Origin: Floccularia luteovirens
Lineage: Eukaryota; Basidiomycota; Agaricomycetes; Agaricales; Squamanitaceae
Length of the DNA stretch: 64,000 nt
Assembly (NCBI GenBank): GCA_009739215.1
Contig: VSJF01000002.1
Location: 2,418,001 to 2,482,000 of the forward strand
Reading direction: 5' to 3'
In this document: piece after piece, positions 37,790 to 49,200 of the stretch
Layout: every line of letters starts with the position of its first letter
How positions within the stretch are numbered: position 1 is the stretch's first letter
Made by a program: the position numbers and the translations under genes
Notes under the pieces: model-generated
Seen by the model: only the letters and a program-made list of their open reading frames with translations
What the model was told of the DNA's origin: nothing
The model's database searches: none

Positions 37790-38297
37790 AATTATTAGAC
37801 TGAATAACCTGAATGTCTGAACCATCCCTCTGCATCAGCAGTTGTCACTGACCAAACAGCTTCATTGAGGGATAGATATACATTAGTATCATCCTCCTCC
37901 TGCATGGCTGTACAAATATCACTGCCTTCATGCTTAATATAAGCTTTGATAGCAGAAAAGGCAAGTCAATTGGGTTATAATTTGGTAAATATGGTGGAAG
38001 AAACTCATATCTCATGCCACTGCATGAGCAACATTAGTAAGCATCATAGAAACAGAGAAATCAAGCTTACCATGCTGTTATCATATCAAGAACCTCAGGG
38101 CATTTATGAATGCAACAGTTATCCATAACAATAATAGAATTATTGAGGGGATATGGGTTCATCTGGTCAAGTAATCCATCAATGAACTGGGAGAAGAGAA
38201 CTGTATTGAAGGACCCTTCAATGATAACAAGAGATAGAATGCCATTGAGAGATAATGCAGGAAGAATTGAGTACCTGTTACATGGTTCAGAACATAA

Positions 38298-38477
38298 GGC
38301 CTTGTTCGGCAACACAAAACTTTCACTTTCTCATGTATTTTCACTTTCTCATATGCCAAAAAATGGACTGGTAACTTTCTGATAACTTTCTGATAACTAA
38401 CTGTAATCTTTGATAACTTCAAGATAACTTCAAGGTGATTTTCAGATAATTTTCAGATAATCTATTAGGTAACCCCA
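38298..38477. repeat. Left terminal/subterminal inverted repeat of Harbinger element
   Basis: About 180 bp, inverted relative to 43161-43336. It contains internally repeated units (TTTCACTTTCTCAT twice; TTTCTGATAAC twice; CTTCAAGATAA; TTTTCAGATAA twice) that may bind the transposase or Myb-like protein. Confidence 0.85.
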
Positions 38478-38571
38478 GAAACTGACTAATCACACGTGTA
38501 CAGCAATCTCTTCAAGTCAACTTCTCCACCAAGGTCTGGATCCCTTTGCAGTACAGCTATCTGCTGCAATC

Positions 38572-39956
38572 ATGGAACCCGATATCAACATGGCACTCCT
38601 CAGTGATGCAGACTCAACATCGAGCAGTGAAGATGAGCACCAAGATACATATGTACTGGCTTATGTCAGTCTCCTTATTCACTCTGTTATCACTATTATA
38701 TCTGGTCAATACTGCAGGCAAGATTATCATACCTCTGCTCTGTCTGGCTATGCATGGGTTTTAGAACTACTCTCAGGCCACCCGAAGTGCATCCGATGTG
38801 AACTTGGTGTCAGCCTTGGGGTGTTTCAAAAACTTTTAGATATACTTCGAGCATTGGGGTATAAAGACTCATGCCATGTTATGCTCGAAGAGCAACTTGC
38901 CATATTTCTATATACATGTGTAACTGGTCTCACTATACAACATGTTGGGGAGCGATTTCAGTGCTCGAATGAGACAATTTCTAAGTAAGTGGCTTTATTA
39001 TTTCTTTTCTGCCTTAACTGACAATCATTCTTTAGGTATTTCAAGAAGATGGTCTGGTCTCTCTCATCCCCACCCTTCTATACAACTTATGTCACCCTGC
39101 CTTCTGAAAACAATCCAATCCCACCTGAAATCAAGCTGAATCCAAAATTCTCCCCTTTTTTTAATGACGCACTTGGTGCAATTGATGGAACACACATCCG
39201 TTGCTCAATACCCAAAGCTGAGCAGGCACAATCACGGAACTGTAAGGGCTGCTTGAGCCAAAATGTTCTGGTAGCATGTTCATTTGATTTGCGTTTCACA
39301 TACGTTCTGAGTGGATGGGAGGGGTCAGCATCTGACTCACTAATCTACCACAGTGCACGCATGTCTGACTTTCGAATTCCAAGATCAAAATATTACCTTG
39401 CAGATGCAGGGTTTCCTTCCTGTGATTCGCTTCTTGTGCCTTACCATGGCATCCATTACCACCTTGCAGAATGGGGAAGGGCAGCTATTCTGTGAGTTAA
39501 AATATCATCCAGATTGATTACTGATATTATATATTTCTATCAAGACCAAGAAATAAAGAAAAATTGTACAATCTATGTCATGTGTCAGCTCAGAATGTTG
39601 TTGAGTGCATTTTTGGTATTCTCAAGCGCTGATTTCATATATTGCTTCTCGTACCTGAATATTACATAGACACTCAAGTCCGAATCCCCCCAGCACTCTG
39701 TGCCCTTCACAACTTTATCCATCAGCATGACCCAGGTGAAATTGATGACTTCAAAGACATGGAAGAATCCAAAGATGTTTTGGACATATTGCTGGATTTT
39801 CATGAGACAGATGTGGAAGGTGTTAGTGACTTGGCCAGTGGATATGTGGAACAGACTCAGCATACAAGGGCAGCTATACACCATGACCAGATTGCCCAGG
39901 CTATGTGGGATGATTATCAGCACATTTGTCATTCCAGAAATATGATTGATACATAA
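38572..39956 (+). pseudogene. Harbinger DDE_Tnp_4-type transposase with a nonsense codon
   Basis: Exons 38572-38984, 39036 to about 39492, and about 39546-39956. A HARBI1-like protein: an N-terminal helical part (VMLEEQLAIFLYTCVTGLTI, VGERFQCSNETISKYF), then the DDE domain with GAIDGTHIRCSIP (first Asp), KYYLADAGFPSCDSLLVPY (second Asp) and QNVVECIFGILKR (Glu). Directly after this comes TGA at 39630-39632, where the family has a codon for Arg before F-x-I-L; CGA to TGA is the simplest change. The frame then continues FHILLLVPEYYIDTQVRIPP to a natural end at 39956. All three catalytic acids precede the stop, so the truncated protein would lose the conserved C-terminal helices. Confidence 0.83.
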
Positions 39957-40302
39957 TAAGCAGTTCTTACCATTTTCACACTCATTAAAAAAATACAAGT
40001 TAAATTTATTATACACGTTCATAAACTATAGCAGTAATGAGGTAGGCATACAATGGTGACAAAGAATCAATGTAGGTTGTATTTGATCTCTTCAATTTTC
40101 AATCTAACCCATTCCTTGTGAAGAGCATCACTCTTGAGACTGAGATACATATTGGTACTAGCTTTATCCTTCGAAAACAGCTCTAATAACATCACAAGTT
40201 TGTCAACAGGAAGGTCCACTTCAAGCTCTTGAGCACGTTCAGAAGTAGTGGCTGCCATTGTGAGGTCAGGATCAGATGCACTTACATATTGATCTGCTTG
40301 CA

Positions 40303-40425
40303 TTTGTGTCTGCATTTGTACCTGTGCTTGTACCTGTGCAATTGCCTGTGCAATTGCCACTGCCTGTGCTTGTGCCTATGCCTGTGCTTGTGCCTGTGCT
40401 TGTGCTTGTGCTTGCATCTCTGCAT
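40303..40425. repeat. Low-complexity GTGCCTGTGCTT-type repeat
   Basis: Irregular 6-bp units of TGTGCY/TGCCTG encode alternating Gln-Ala on the minus strand, in the C-terminal part of the Harbinger Myb-like gene. One unit has become TAG. Confidence 0.75.
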
Positions 40426-41044
40426 GTGCCCTCTGCATTGCTTCCCATCTCAACTCGTGTTATTTATGTCAAACTTGGCTACGGTTCCTATTGGCTTCAA
40501 TAACGGTGAAGGAAAGGTAAGTGCGAGCAGGCTCAGAAGCCTAATGGGGAGCAGCGCGTCCGTCTGCTAATTCTGAAGAAAGTTCCTTGTTGAGAACTTA
40601 GGTGGTTGTATTTAAGGAGTGGACTTATGGATTAAATAACGGAGTGCACAGTGGTAGCGCGCAGGTGTGGAAGAATGTGGACGAAGTCCGCGTTAGAGAA
40701 GCGCAGTTAGATGTGCGCGAGCGCGTTATCTTGCGGAGTGCGGGTGCGCTTGGTGCGTGAGGGATATGTAGGTTGAGAGTGGTTTTTAGACTTTAGACAC
40801 TAACTGATTGGGATCGTAGAAACTTGTTCCTTTCACTATCGAAGTTACAATCTTTTATATCTACGGGCGTTGCGGAAAGAGTACTAAGTAATCGGAGAAA
40901 TGTACTAAATTTAATGAATGGTAGCGGTAAAAAAAATCGCAAGGGGCATCACCAGGAACATGCGCTATACTGGTTATAGAATTGTGAAACTCACAAAAGA
41001 GAAATAAAGGCTAAACAATGCTGGAGGGCCATCTGGTCTGCCTT

Positions 41045-42066
41045 GCGGAAACACAGCAAGGCTGAGCGTTGCTGTGCGCTCGCATCACATGTGACCAAGG
41101 TAGTCGTGATCCTGTGCACCAATATTAGCAGGAGCGCTGTTTTCTTGGTCCGAAAGGCAAATCCGCGTGATAATCCCGATTAAGACCGATGATCAGATAA
41201 GTGATGGCGCTGATACGGGGTTTTTTACCGGCTAATTTTAGGAAACGCGGCGGCCGAGGGGCTTGTGAGCTAAAGTTGATGGTTGATCGCATCAGCGGGC
41301 CGTGTGGTCCTCATTAAGCTATGTGGCGTCTGGAAGAGTGCGCTGCGGGAATTAAGAATGGGGGCGCGTGTCCTGAGCGGGGCATTTGTGGCGTCTGGGG
41401 CTTCGCAATATGAAATTTGGGTAGTCGATTGCGTAAGAATTGCTGAATGTTGCGCTTCGCGTTGTGATTGGTTGGGGAAGTTCTCTGATGCTCGTTAGGC
41501 TTAGACTATGTCTCAGGCTTACCATATCCGTTCCGAGGTAGTAGGGGTTTCCCACAGCGGAAACACAGCAAGGCTGAGCGTTGCTGTGCGCTTGCATCAC
41601 ACGTGACCAAGGTAGTCGTGATCCTGTGCACTAATATTAGCAGGAGCGCTGTTTTCTTGGTCCGAAAGGCAAATCTGCATGATAATCCCAATTAAGACCA
41701 ATGATCAGATAAGTGATGGCGCTGATACGGGGGTTTTACCGGCTAATTTTAGGAAACGCGGCGGCCGAGGGGCATGAGCTAAAGTTGATGGTTGATGGCA
41801 TCAGCGGGCCGCGTGGTCCTCATTAAGCTATGTGGCATCTGGAAGAGTGCGCTGCGGGAATTAAGAATGGGGGCGCGTGTCCTGAGCGGGGCATTTGTGG
41901 TGTCTGGGGCTTCGCAATATGAAATTTGGGTAGTCGATTGCATAAGAATTACTGAATGTTGTGCTTCGCATTGTGATTGGTTGGGGAAGTTCTCTGATGC
42001 GCGTTAGGCTTAGACTATGTCTCAGGCTTACCATATCCATTCCGAGGTAGTAGGGGTTTCCCACAA
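41045..42066. repeat. Tandem duplication, two copies of about 510 bp
   Basis: Copy 1 is about 41045-41556 and copy 2 about 41557-42066, both beginning GCGGAAACACAGCAAGGCTG or its near match. They differ by scattered transitions and a 3-bp indel. They are more GC-rich than the flanks. They split the Myb-like gene and are not explained by its coding frame. Confidence 0.88.
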
Positions 42067-43160
42067 CGGTATGTAATTGAGTTAAGCCATGACTGAGGCT
42101 TGTAATTGCAATGGCATTAGTAGTTTGGCCATGTTTACTAGATGTAGCAGAGTGGCTCGATATACTGGCTGATGATATTCTTCGGATAGTAGTTGAACTT
42201 GTTGGTGTTTGTAGATTAGGAGGGCTGCTTTCCATTGCTGAGAACTTCCACTTCCCACCTGCCACAACAGATGAAGGGGGTGATGTTGGTGGGATTGTTG
42301 TGATCTCATTGTCAAATTCCGAAGATATGGGATCCAAAGGGGCTAATGATGTTTCTTGGGAAGGAATAGCTGAGGTGGATTGCGTAACGATGTCTGGGTC
42401 ATAGGAAGTGTGAGAACCGGCTGATTCAATATTGGCAGGGGGAGAAGGGGAAGGAGCAGTAGAAGGATTGGGCTGTGATGGATGGAATGCCCAGGTCCCC
42501 CTAGCACTACTACCACATAGCTCTTGGACTATGTCGTAGAGAGGCCAGCCCTTATCTTTCCAGGGGATTGCTCTAGGATTTTTCTACAATATGATGAGTC
42601 ATGACACACACAAGTGACTAGGTTATGATAGTTGGGTGCACTGCAATATAGTCAATCCAAACACCTTCTGATTCAGTCATTGTTAAGTTTGTGCCAGACT
42701 CTGGATCCCATGAAAATCCTGATTGAGATGCAAGCGGAAGTAGAGTTGAAGTATACAGGTCCTTTAACTAAAGTGAAGAGAAGGAGTTAGCATTATACAA
42801 CTCGGATTTTGAATGGTACTCACCCTCCCCCACTTAGTTTTACACTTGGAGATGGTTTTTCCACAGTCTGGAAAGCGTGCAGTTAATTCCCCCAGAACAG
42901 CAGTCCACACTGATGTCTTAAACCCGCCTCCTGACTCTGCTTCATGCCAATGTTCATAGAGCCCATGGACAAGAACAAGCTCTTGTTCAGGTGTCCAATT
43001 TGTACGATTCGATGAAGACATACTTGCACTGCGTGTGGTCATGCTGTGACAGCTCAGACACCGAGCATATTTGCTGTGAACGTGTCTTCGTTTGGCCGGT
43101 CTTCGAGTCATTATGTGGGGAGTGCAAAGTCTATCTAGGTTGAATCAGTAAGATCAGCTC

Positions 43161-43336
43161 TGGGGTTACCCGATAGATTATCTGAAAATTATCTGAAAAT
43201 CACCTTGAAGTTATCTTGAAGTTATCAAAGATTACAGTTATCAGAAAGTTATCAGAAAGTTACCAGTCCATTTTTTGGCGTATGAGAAAGTGAAAATACG
43301 TGAGAAAGTGAAAATTTTGTGTTGCCGAACAAGGCC
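43161..43336. repeat. Right terminal/subterminal inverted repeat of Harbinger element
   Basis: Inverted partner of 38298-38477 with a few point differences and one short indel (the left arm has an extra AC/TA near the GATAACTAACTG unit). Confidence 0.85.
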
Positions 43337-44123
43337 TAAAAACCACTTGAATAACAACCATTTACCTTCGGCCATGTATAAAGAAGGATTTTCGAAGAGC
43401 TCTCTGACCTCTTATTGCCCATCCATATCCCCAGTATGTAGTCCGACAATCTGCAGAACTTTCATCCACAAATACAAGCTGTTGGCTCATATACTGTGTT
43501 CCGATTTTGTAGGTGTAATTTGTGCGTTTCCAAACACTGCATTCAATAGCCCTTCATGTCAGCTATATGACAGAGCTCATGTGAGTACTTTCTACTGATA
43601 TGCATATTTCAACAAAATATACTTACCTTTTTCATGGTGTACCCACTACGTCTCAAAGCACGCCAGATTGTTGATATTGAGACTTCAGTCCCACATACAG
43701 CTGCAAGTGAGTCCTTTAGCTCATCGAGATAGATATCACATCTGGAATTGACGGTGCTTTGAAGGAACTGAAGTAGAAGAGATTATAGTTTCATAACAGT
43801 GAATATGAGCATGTACTCAAAGCAATATCATCTGCAGAGAGTTTCCGTCTTCGGCCATTCATGCGGGGGCCATAGTGGGGACAGGTAACATTGCCAGTCT
43901 CTTGCCAAATCTTCAAAATCTGTCGTTGTTGACGGGAACTGACGTTTGTGAATGCAAGAATCTCTTCTTGTGCCATTTGACAGGAAGCCATTCTTACTAT
44001 CACCCAGCAGGTGGATTCTGGGATCGTAATACCTTTAAGCATGTTATCGTTGTTGAAGAACGAGGTGTTAGTGCAATTGGCACCAGATGACTAAGATGTG
44101 CTCCCTGGTTACTTACAGTTGTA

Positions 44124-44479
44124 GGTCTCCCACTGGACCGTTTGCTCTGATTCCTTTTGCAACACCTGGAGGATATCCTGGGGAGTACATCCGAGCTCTT
44201 ACATCTCCCACAGAGTCATTTGACGTCGAGATACAAGAGAAAACGCTCATTTTTTCGGAATACTGACCAAAATTTTTATAGACAGTCAAATCACACATTT
44301 TTTGTTTTGGGCACCTGTAGAATAGTCTGTAGATTCCGAATGTACAAAAATCTACGTGAACGGATGTATATTCATTGAGATATGAGACAAAACTGCTGGA
44401 GGAATTTTTTTGTGACCTCGCACGCAAATTTGTTGTGTTTTCCTAAAATGGCACTTTGGCATACTCTATTGAAATCAGC
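44124..44479. repeat. Right terminal inverted repeat of mariner-like element
   Basis: 356 bp, inverted copy of 36923-37278. The inner boundary is sharp at the shared GGTCCAGTGGGAGACC, after which the arms diverge. The outer boundary is CAGC followed by TATAA. Confidence 0.88.
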
Positions 44480-44700
44480 TATAAAGTTTCGGTTGCACCC
44501 TCGCTGGTCTGAAGAAACAGTATACTTGTCTTTAATTGAACAGCCTTCTTTCTTGACTCGAGTCTTCTGGGACTATCAATAGACGACCGCCGCAGTTGAC
44601 TGGAAATGACGGCTCGGGATTTCCACGTAAAGCCAACGTGTTACACTCCTCAAAGTGGGTTTAAGTAGTAGCTTGTGTAGATGGCTACACTTCAGATCCA

Positions 44701-46039
44701 ATGGCTTCACCCTTTCGCCGTCTCATTCAGCGTTTTTATCCTCCTAACTTAGGGCACACTATCACAATCTTGGGGCTGGATTATTCCGGCAAGACTACCC
44801 TTCTTTATCTTCTCAGCACCAGTGAGGTCGTCCGGACTATACCTACAATCGGACTTAATGTCGAAACCGTCAATGCGCCGGTTCTCCAGAATGGCGGTGG
44901 CACAAATAAATCGAATATCGTCCGCTTCACTGGCTGGGACATTGGTACTGGATGTGGATCTCATTATTTATATGGGATGTTACGATTTTATATGACGATG
45001 AGCGATGCCGTTATATGGATGGTGGATAGCTCCGACCGCGAACGTCTGCAAGACAGCGTCGATTCTTTGGCAGAAGTCTTAAAAGAGGTGGGGTCGGGAC
45101 ATAAGACTCGAATGTGTCCCGTCTTGATGTGATTTATTCCATTGATCTCAAGTTATCATAAATATCTAATAATATGTCCAACTCTTTGTACTTAGTTTAG
45201 CAAATAAAGCGGACAAGCTGGACACACTATCACTTGATGATATCAGAATAGCATTCTCTAAAGTTCTTTACAATCGCATAACATCAATATACCCAACCTC
45301 CTTGACCAAACCAGTAATGCAAGGCGGTCTACCGCAAGCATTTTATTGGTTACAAACCGTCCTAGAGCTCACGAAACAGTCAAATAAACCAGATGCCGAG
45401 TTGCCTTCGGATATATTGTCTTCTCAGCGTTCGACCAACCAGCTCACGGAGAAGATCAAGACATGGTTGATCCGCACAGAAAGTGATAGTTCTCCTGATG
45501 ATTTCTTGTCGCAGTTCAAATCTTTCACATTGCCGGATTGGGACCACTACACACATATACGTGTAGCCTTTACAGTATTGATGATACACGGTCGTAAAGA
45601 AGGTGATTAAATTACAATAGCAATCCGTGCCAATAATAATTCATCATAAAGCCTGACTTTTATTTTCATTCCAGGGAAAAACATGATTTTGGACGGGATT
45701 GAGAAATACATTGCGAATAGTTCTCAAACCAATGGGCGCAAATTTCATTTCACAATGACATTATTCTGGATCCAGATAGTCCATTTTGGCATTCAGAGCC
45801 TTCCACCAAATGTATCTGACACACCAGCTCAGGATACAGCCTCAGCAAATTTGGACGAATTCGGGAGGTTCATCTTGCTAAATCCATATGTTGCAAACGG
45901 GAATCTATGGGGAGATTACTACTCTAAAGATCTTATGATGAGTCAAGAAGCGAAGTCGGCTATGATTCTACCAGACAGAAAACCACTTCCCAGTCTTGTA
46001 GTTCGGGACACCATAAAATCGCTTGGTGTTCATAAATAA
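44701..46039 (+). CDS. Divergent ARF-family GTPase with a long C-terminal extension
   Basis: Exons 44701-45128, 45196-45602 and 45675-46039 sum to 1200 nt (399 aa), in frame. The first half is ARF-like: P-loop [15 protein letters not shown] (canonical GLDAAGKTT), switch [11 protein letters not shown], and a switch II position reading [14 protein letters not shown] where ARFs have WDxGGQ, so the catalytic Gln is absent. [15 protein letters not shown] follows, and G4 is LANKADKLD. After the GTPase fold there are about 200 further residues ([60 protein letters not shown]) without a known domain. Basidiomycete genomes hold similar ARF-plus-tail proteins of unknown role. No N-terminal Gly for myristoylation. 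The right end of the mariner element is about 220 bp upstream and may have changed its promoter. Confidence 0.85.
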
Positions 46040-46257
46040 CTTGTGTATGTCGTAAGAGTTGAAGAGAATACAATACTGAAAGTAATACAAGATATCTATA
46101 TGCTTACAGATTTTGAGATGCAAATGAATAAAATCTAGATACAACCAGAAAATTTTACACAGCATATAACAAGTAGGTGAGAGAGCTTGACATGTGGAAA
46201 GATGGTATTATACTAGACTAGAAACTAAATCATAACGAAAAAGTTGGAAGAAAGGAA

Positions 46258-49200
46258 TTAAATCTTCTCGAACATCGACATGACATACTGCAAAGTCCGT
46301 GCATCAAGGCCCCCTCCCTCCTTTAATGCAGCGAGCATCGTCAATTTATCAGCGATAGATGTCTTCGGTTTGGGATGCAGGAATCTTTCCACTAAAGATG
46401 ACATCGCGTTTTGAATTCGAACAGAAAGGGAGTCCAAAATATGCATCATCTCCATATCCGTCGATTTTGAATCCATCGGTGGTAGCAAACAAATAGGGTC
46501 ATAAGATGTGTCTTCTAACAAATCATTGCCATTGCTGTTATCACCATTTGCCTCGCTGCCGATTATCGAGAGCTGCATATTGCCCGGAGTGCTTGTGGAA
46601 GGTTTATATATGCGTCCAGAGGCGAGAAATTCCAGTCGGAGGCAAATAATACCCAGCTGCCGCATATCTGCCAGGCTATATTCTACCCTTGAATCAGAAA
46701 CAGGCGGATTAGTAGGGCCTTCTTTCAAGTCCTGGCGGCCCTCCAAGCCGGATGGGTATATCAACGAAAGCACCTCAGGTACTTCGAGACCTTTGAGTTT
46801 AACTTCACCAACAGGCACAACTACTACTCCCATTCTTCTGATCGCATCAACTGCAGATGGTGGCTGAACCCTGGAATACTCTGTCTCAGGCTCCGATTCC
46901 AAGATTTTTGCGTTAATCTCCCTGATTATGTCTGCACTACACATGATTTGTCCTCCAGCAGCATTACCGCTTATACGTGCTGCACGATTGACTATGGGAC
47001 CAAAATAGTCCATTCGGCTTGTGATAGGGTCGGGTTCACAAACTGGGGATCCGCAATGAACGCCCATTCGGACTGAGAGACCTCCAGCAATGAGTCGTCC
47101 CTCCGAGTCTCTAATCCGTTTTCCATCTTCGCATTCCAGAATTTCAAGAGGCCACTGCTCGTGTAGGAGTTGGTTCTGTACTGTAAGACACCACCAAACA
47201 GCCGAAAGTGCAGTCGGGAATGAACACATGAAAGCGTCGCCTTCAGTCTTCACTTCATATCCTCCACAGAAGCGTAATTGACGACGTAGGAGACTATTAT
47301 GGAGTCGCATTGCTGTAGGCATGCCTGGATTAACTTCCCATAAATGCGTGGAGTTCCGAATGTCCGTGAAAACAAGCGCCAAATGTCCTATAGGAGCATT
47401 AACTTCTCCATCTAATCTTGCAATGTTGCGATCCAAAATTCCGTCCTGCTTCTTGATGCGATAGAGCTGTGGATCAATGATGGAATCCATTGTAGGCTGC
47501 CGTGAACGAACAGGTGAATTCTCGAACAAGTCCGCTACCCAAATAACCATGATCATCGTGCTACAATCTGCACCATAACTGATAGCAAAGTCGCGTAACT
47601 TCTGGGCCGCAATCATTGGATCGGGTCTTTCTGTGCGAGAAACAGTACGAGCAATGTCAACTGCAGTCTGGTAAGGTACGAAGTCCCATAGGCCGCGATT
47701 AGCTACGATTACAAACTCGTCCAAGTCTGTGAGATCTCGTACAAACACGTCCGGACGAGCGTTGACAATTGGGAGATGCTGGAAGAAACCAAAGGACCGA
47801 GAAACATCCACTTCGTCATTTACAAGTCCTGGAGGGGAAACCCATCCTTCCGCTGCACGAATACGAGCAGTTTCTCCTCGATCGTACGGATCGTGTTTTC
47901 GAGAAACTATCTCTGCTACGCCTTGACGTGAGATAACAGCGAGAGTGTTTCCCACGTTTGCGACGTGCATAGATCTGCCTTTGAAGTATAAGGCGATACC
48001 ACACGCACCGCTTCGTAGCGTAACAGGGTCGACTGGCGGGGTTATGGTGGAAGCCGATGTAATTTCCCGTTGGCTAGTGAAGAGGGATTGATGCAGATCT
48101 TGGTTGAGTTTCAAGAAGGTTCGCCTGAGTACGTCTGATATGGTCTCTCGATGCGACATAGCACTGAGCTGCGCAATGAAAGCGTTCACAAAGTTGTCAT
48201 GTAGGAACTTGGGAAGCCTATTAGGACTCGCGCCGAGAGGGAACACCTTTGGTGGCTTCGCATGTCCAAAGATAGCAAAGAGAGCTTCTCCTTTCCGTCC
48301 ATGGAACTCATGCACAAGGTCGAGCATGTCAAGGTTATCATTTCGTCCCAAGGTATCAGCTATCCCATATGCCATTCCATTGACCGTGGATAGAGAAGTT
48401 CGGACTCGACGATCATCACTTTCATCTGGGATATCGACAGTAGTGTTCGCAGCAGTTGTTGTCACTGTTACATCCATCAATCCGAGAACCCTTAATCGAC
48501 CCAGGCCAGTAAAGCCTGAAAGATTTTGTCGTCCAAAAACCATGATATCTCGACTGAAGCGGTTCCCATCTGTTCGAATCGGCTCAGATTTGATTTGAAG
48601 TCTTTTATTACCAGAAAGGTTCAGGTACTTGAGATTTTTATTGAAGTTCCTGGATAAGAGAGCTCGTCAATATGAAGAGAAGCAACAGGATGGGGCAATT
48701 ATACGAACCAATTCCAATCGAACTCCCAATTATTGATATTATACTTGAGAAGGTTACTCCCAACATCAAGAATCATTAAACTCTTCACTTTTCCCAATTC
48801 TTGCGGCAAAGTCTGCAACTTGTTACCATTCAAGAATAAGGTAGTCAAATACCTCAACCTTGGGATGTCCTCCGTGGGAAGGCTCATGAGCTTGTTCCCA
48901 CTTAGGTAAAGTTCCTCCAGGTTTGTTAAGTTGCGGAAGAATGACAAGGGTAGGTCTTGGATGTCGTTGAAAGAGAGATTTAAGACGCGGAGTTCTCTAA
49001 GGATCATTAGAGGGTGGAGGACGTCATCTGTAAGTCTGTTTTCCCCAAGGTAGAGCTTCTCGAGTGAGTGTACCAATGGGGGCACTGAAAGTCCACTTCC
49101 AACAGAAGCTGAAGAAGGAGTTCGCATACGACTCGTTGGGGCAAGACTCCCATTAACAATGACAGGTTCTGGTGATGCACGAGCTTGGGGATCCTGCCAT

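Larger units (their letters stand above)
40067..43021 (-). pseudogene. Harbinger Myb/SANT-like DNA-binding protein gene, interrupted
   Basis: The start at 43021 gives MSSSNRTNWTPEQELVLVHG, a Myb/SANT-like domain (KTSVWTAVLGELTARFPDCG; SKCKTKWGR), followed across an intron by LKDLYTSTLLPLASQSGFSW and AIPWKDKGWPLYDIVQELCG. A Ser/Pro/Thr-rich linker ends near 42070 at THGLTQLHT-like sequence. The frame is then lost in two 0.5-kb tandem copies (41045-42066) and resumes at about 40440 with a Gln/Ala-rich repeat (carrying one TAG) and the family's C-terminal helix (VMLLELFSKDKASTNMYLSL; LHKEWVRLKIEEI) to the stop at 40067. A further upstream ATG exists at 43111. The protein normally helps the transposase bind the element ends. 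Confidence 0.7.
38298..43336 (+). mobile_element. PIF/Harbinger DNA transposon (5039 bp) nested in the mariner-like element
   Basis: The element starts GGCCTTGTTCGGCAACACAA and ends with its inverted form. It is flanked by a 3-bp TAA duplication (38295-38297 and 43337-43339). Both the TIR and the 3-bp TWA target are hallmarks of PIF/Harbinger. It carries the two genes expected of the superfamily: a DDE transposase (+) and a Myb/SANT-like protein (-). Both are damaged. Long subterminal inverted repeats of about 180 bp contain short repeats of GATAACTT and CAGATAA type. It is larger than usual because of a roughly 1-kb tandem duplication inside the Myb gene. Confidence 0.9.
37795..44042 (-). 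pseudogene. Tc1/mariner-type DDE transposase, interrupted by nested Harbinger element and frameshifted
   Basis: 5' part (44042 to about 43340): helix-turn-helix region (MAQEEILAFTNVSSRQQRQI; ETGNVTCPHYGPRMNGRRRK), then ISTIWRALRRSGYTMKK, then the first catalytic Asp in QLVFVDESSADCRTTYWGYG and the following WAIRGQRALRK. An intron opens at GTAAATGG after FIHGR; the Harbinger element lies within it; the intron closes at CATGTAACAG at about 38273. The 3' part continues RYSILPALSLNGILSLVIIE and the second Asp in SIIVMDNCCIHKC. At about 37963-37968 the third acidic site is damaged: LPNYNPID is followed by a 1-nt shift, whereas one more base would give NPIELAFSAIKAYIK. The end, TTADAEGWFRHSGYSV, is still readable. 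At least one frame lesion and the 5-kb insert make it inactive, unless the intron is still spliced. Confidence 0.78.
36923..44479 (-). mobile_element. Tc1/mariner-like DNA transposon with 356-bp terminal inverted repeats, split by a nested element
   Basis: The ends carry matching inverted repeats starting GCTGATTTCAATAGAGTATG (36923-37278 and 44124-44479), each flanked by TA (36921-36922 and 44480-44481), the target of Tc1/mariner elements. Inside is a transposase on the minus strand and one small ORF on the plus strand. Subtracting the 5039-bp Harbinger insert and its 3-bp duplication leaves about 2.5 kb. The two TIRs are very similar, differing at only a few sites by eye, so the element looks rather young or the arms have been homogenised. 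The right end lies only about 220 bp upstream of the ARF-like gene start. Confidence 0.82.

Noticed and set aside
41283..42007. Two near-identical 71-codon ORFs as duplicated genes
   Set aside because: They lie within a 0.5-kb tandem repeat inside a transposon and have no domain.
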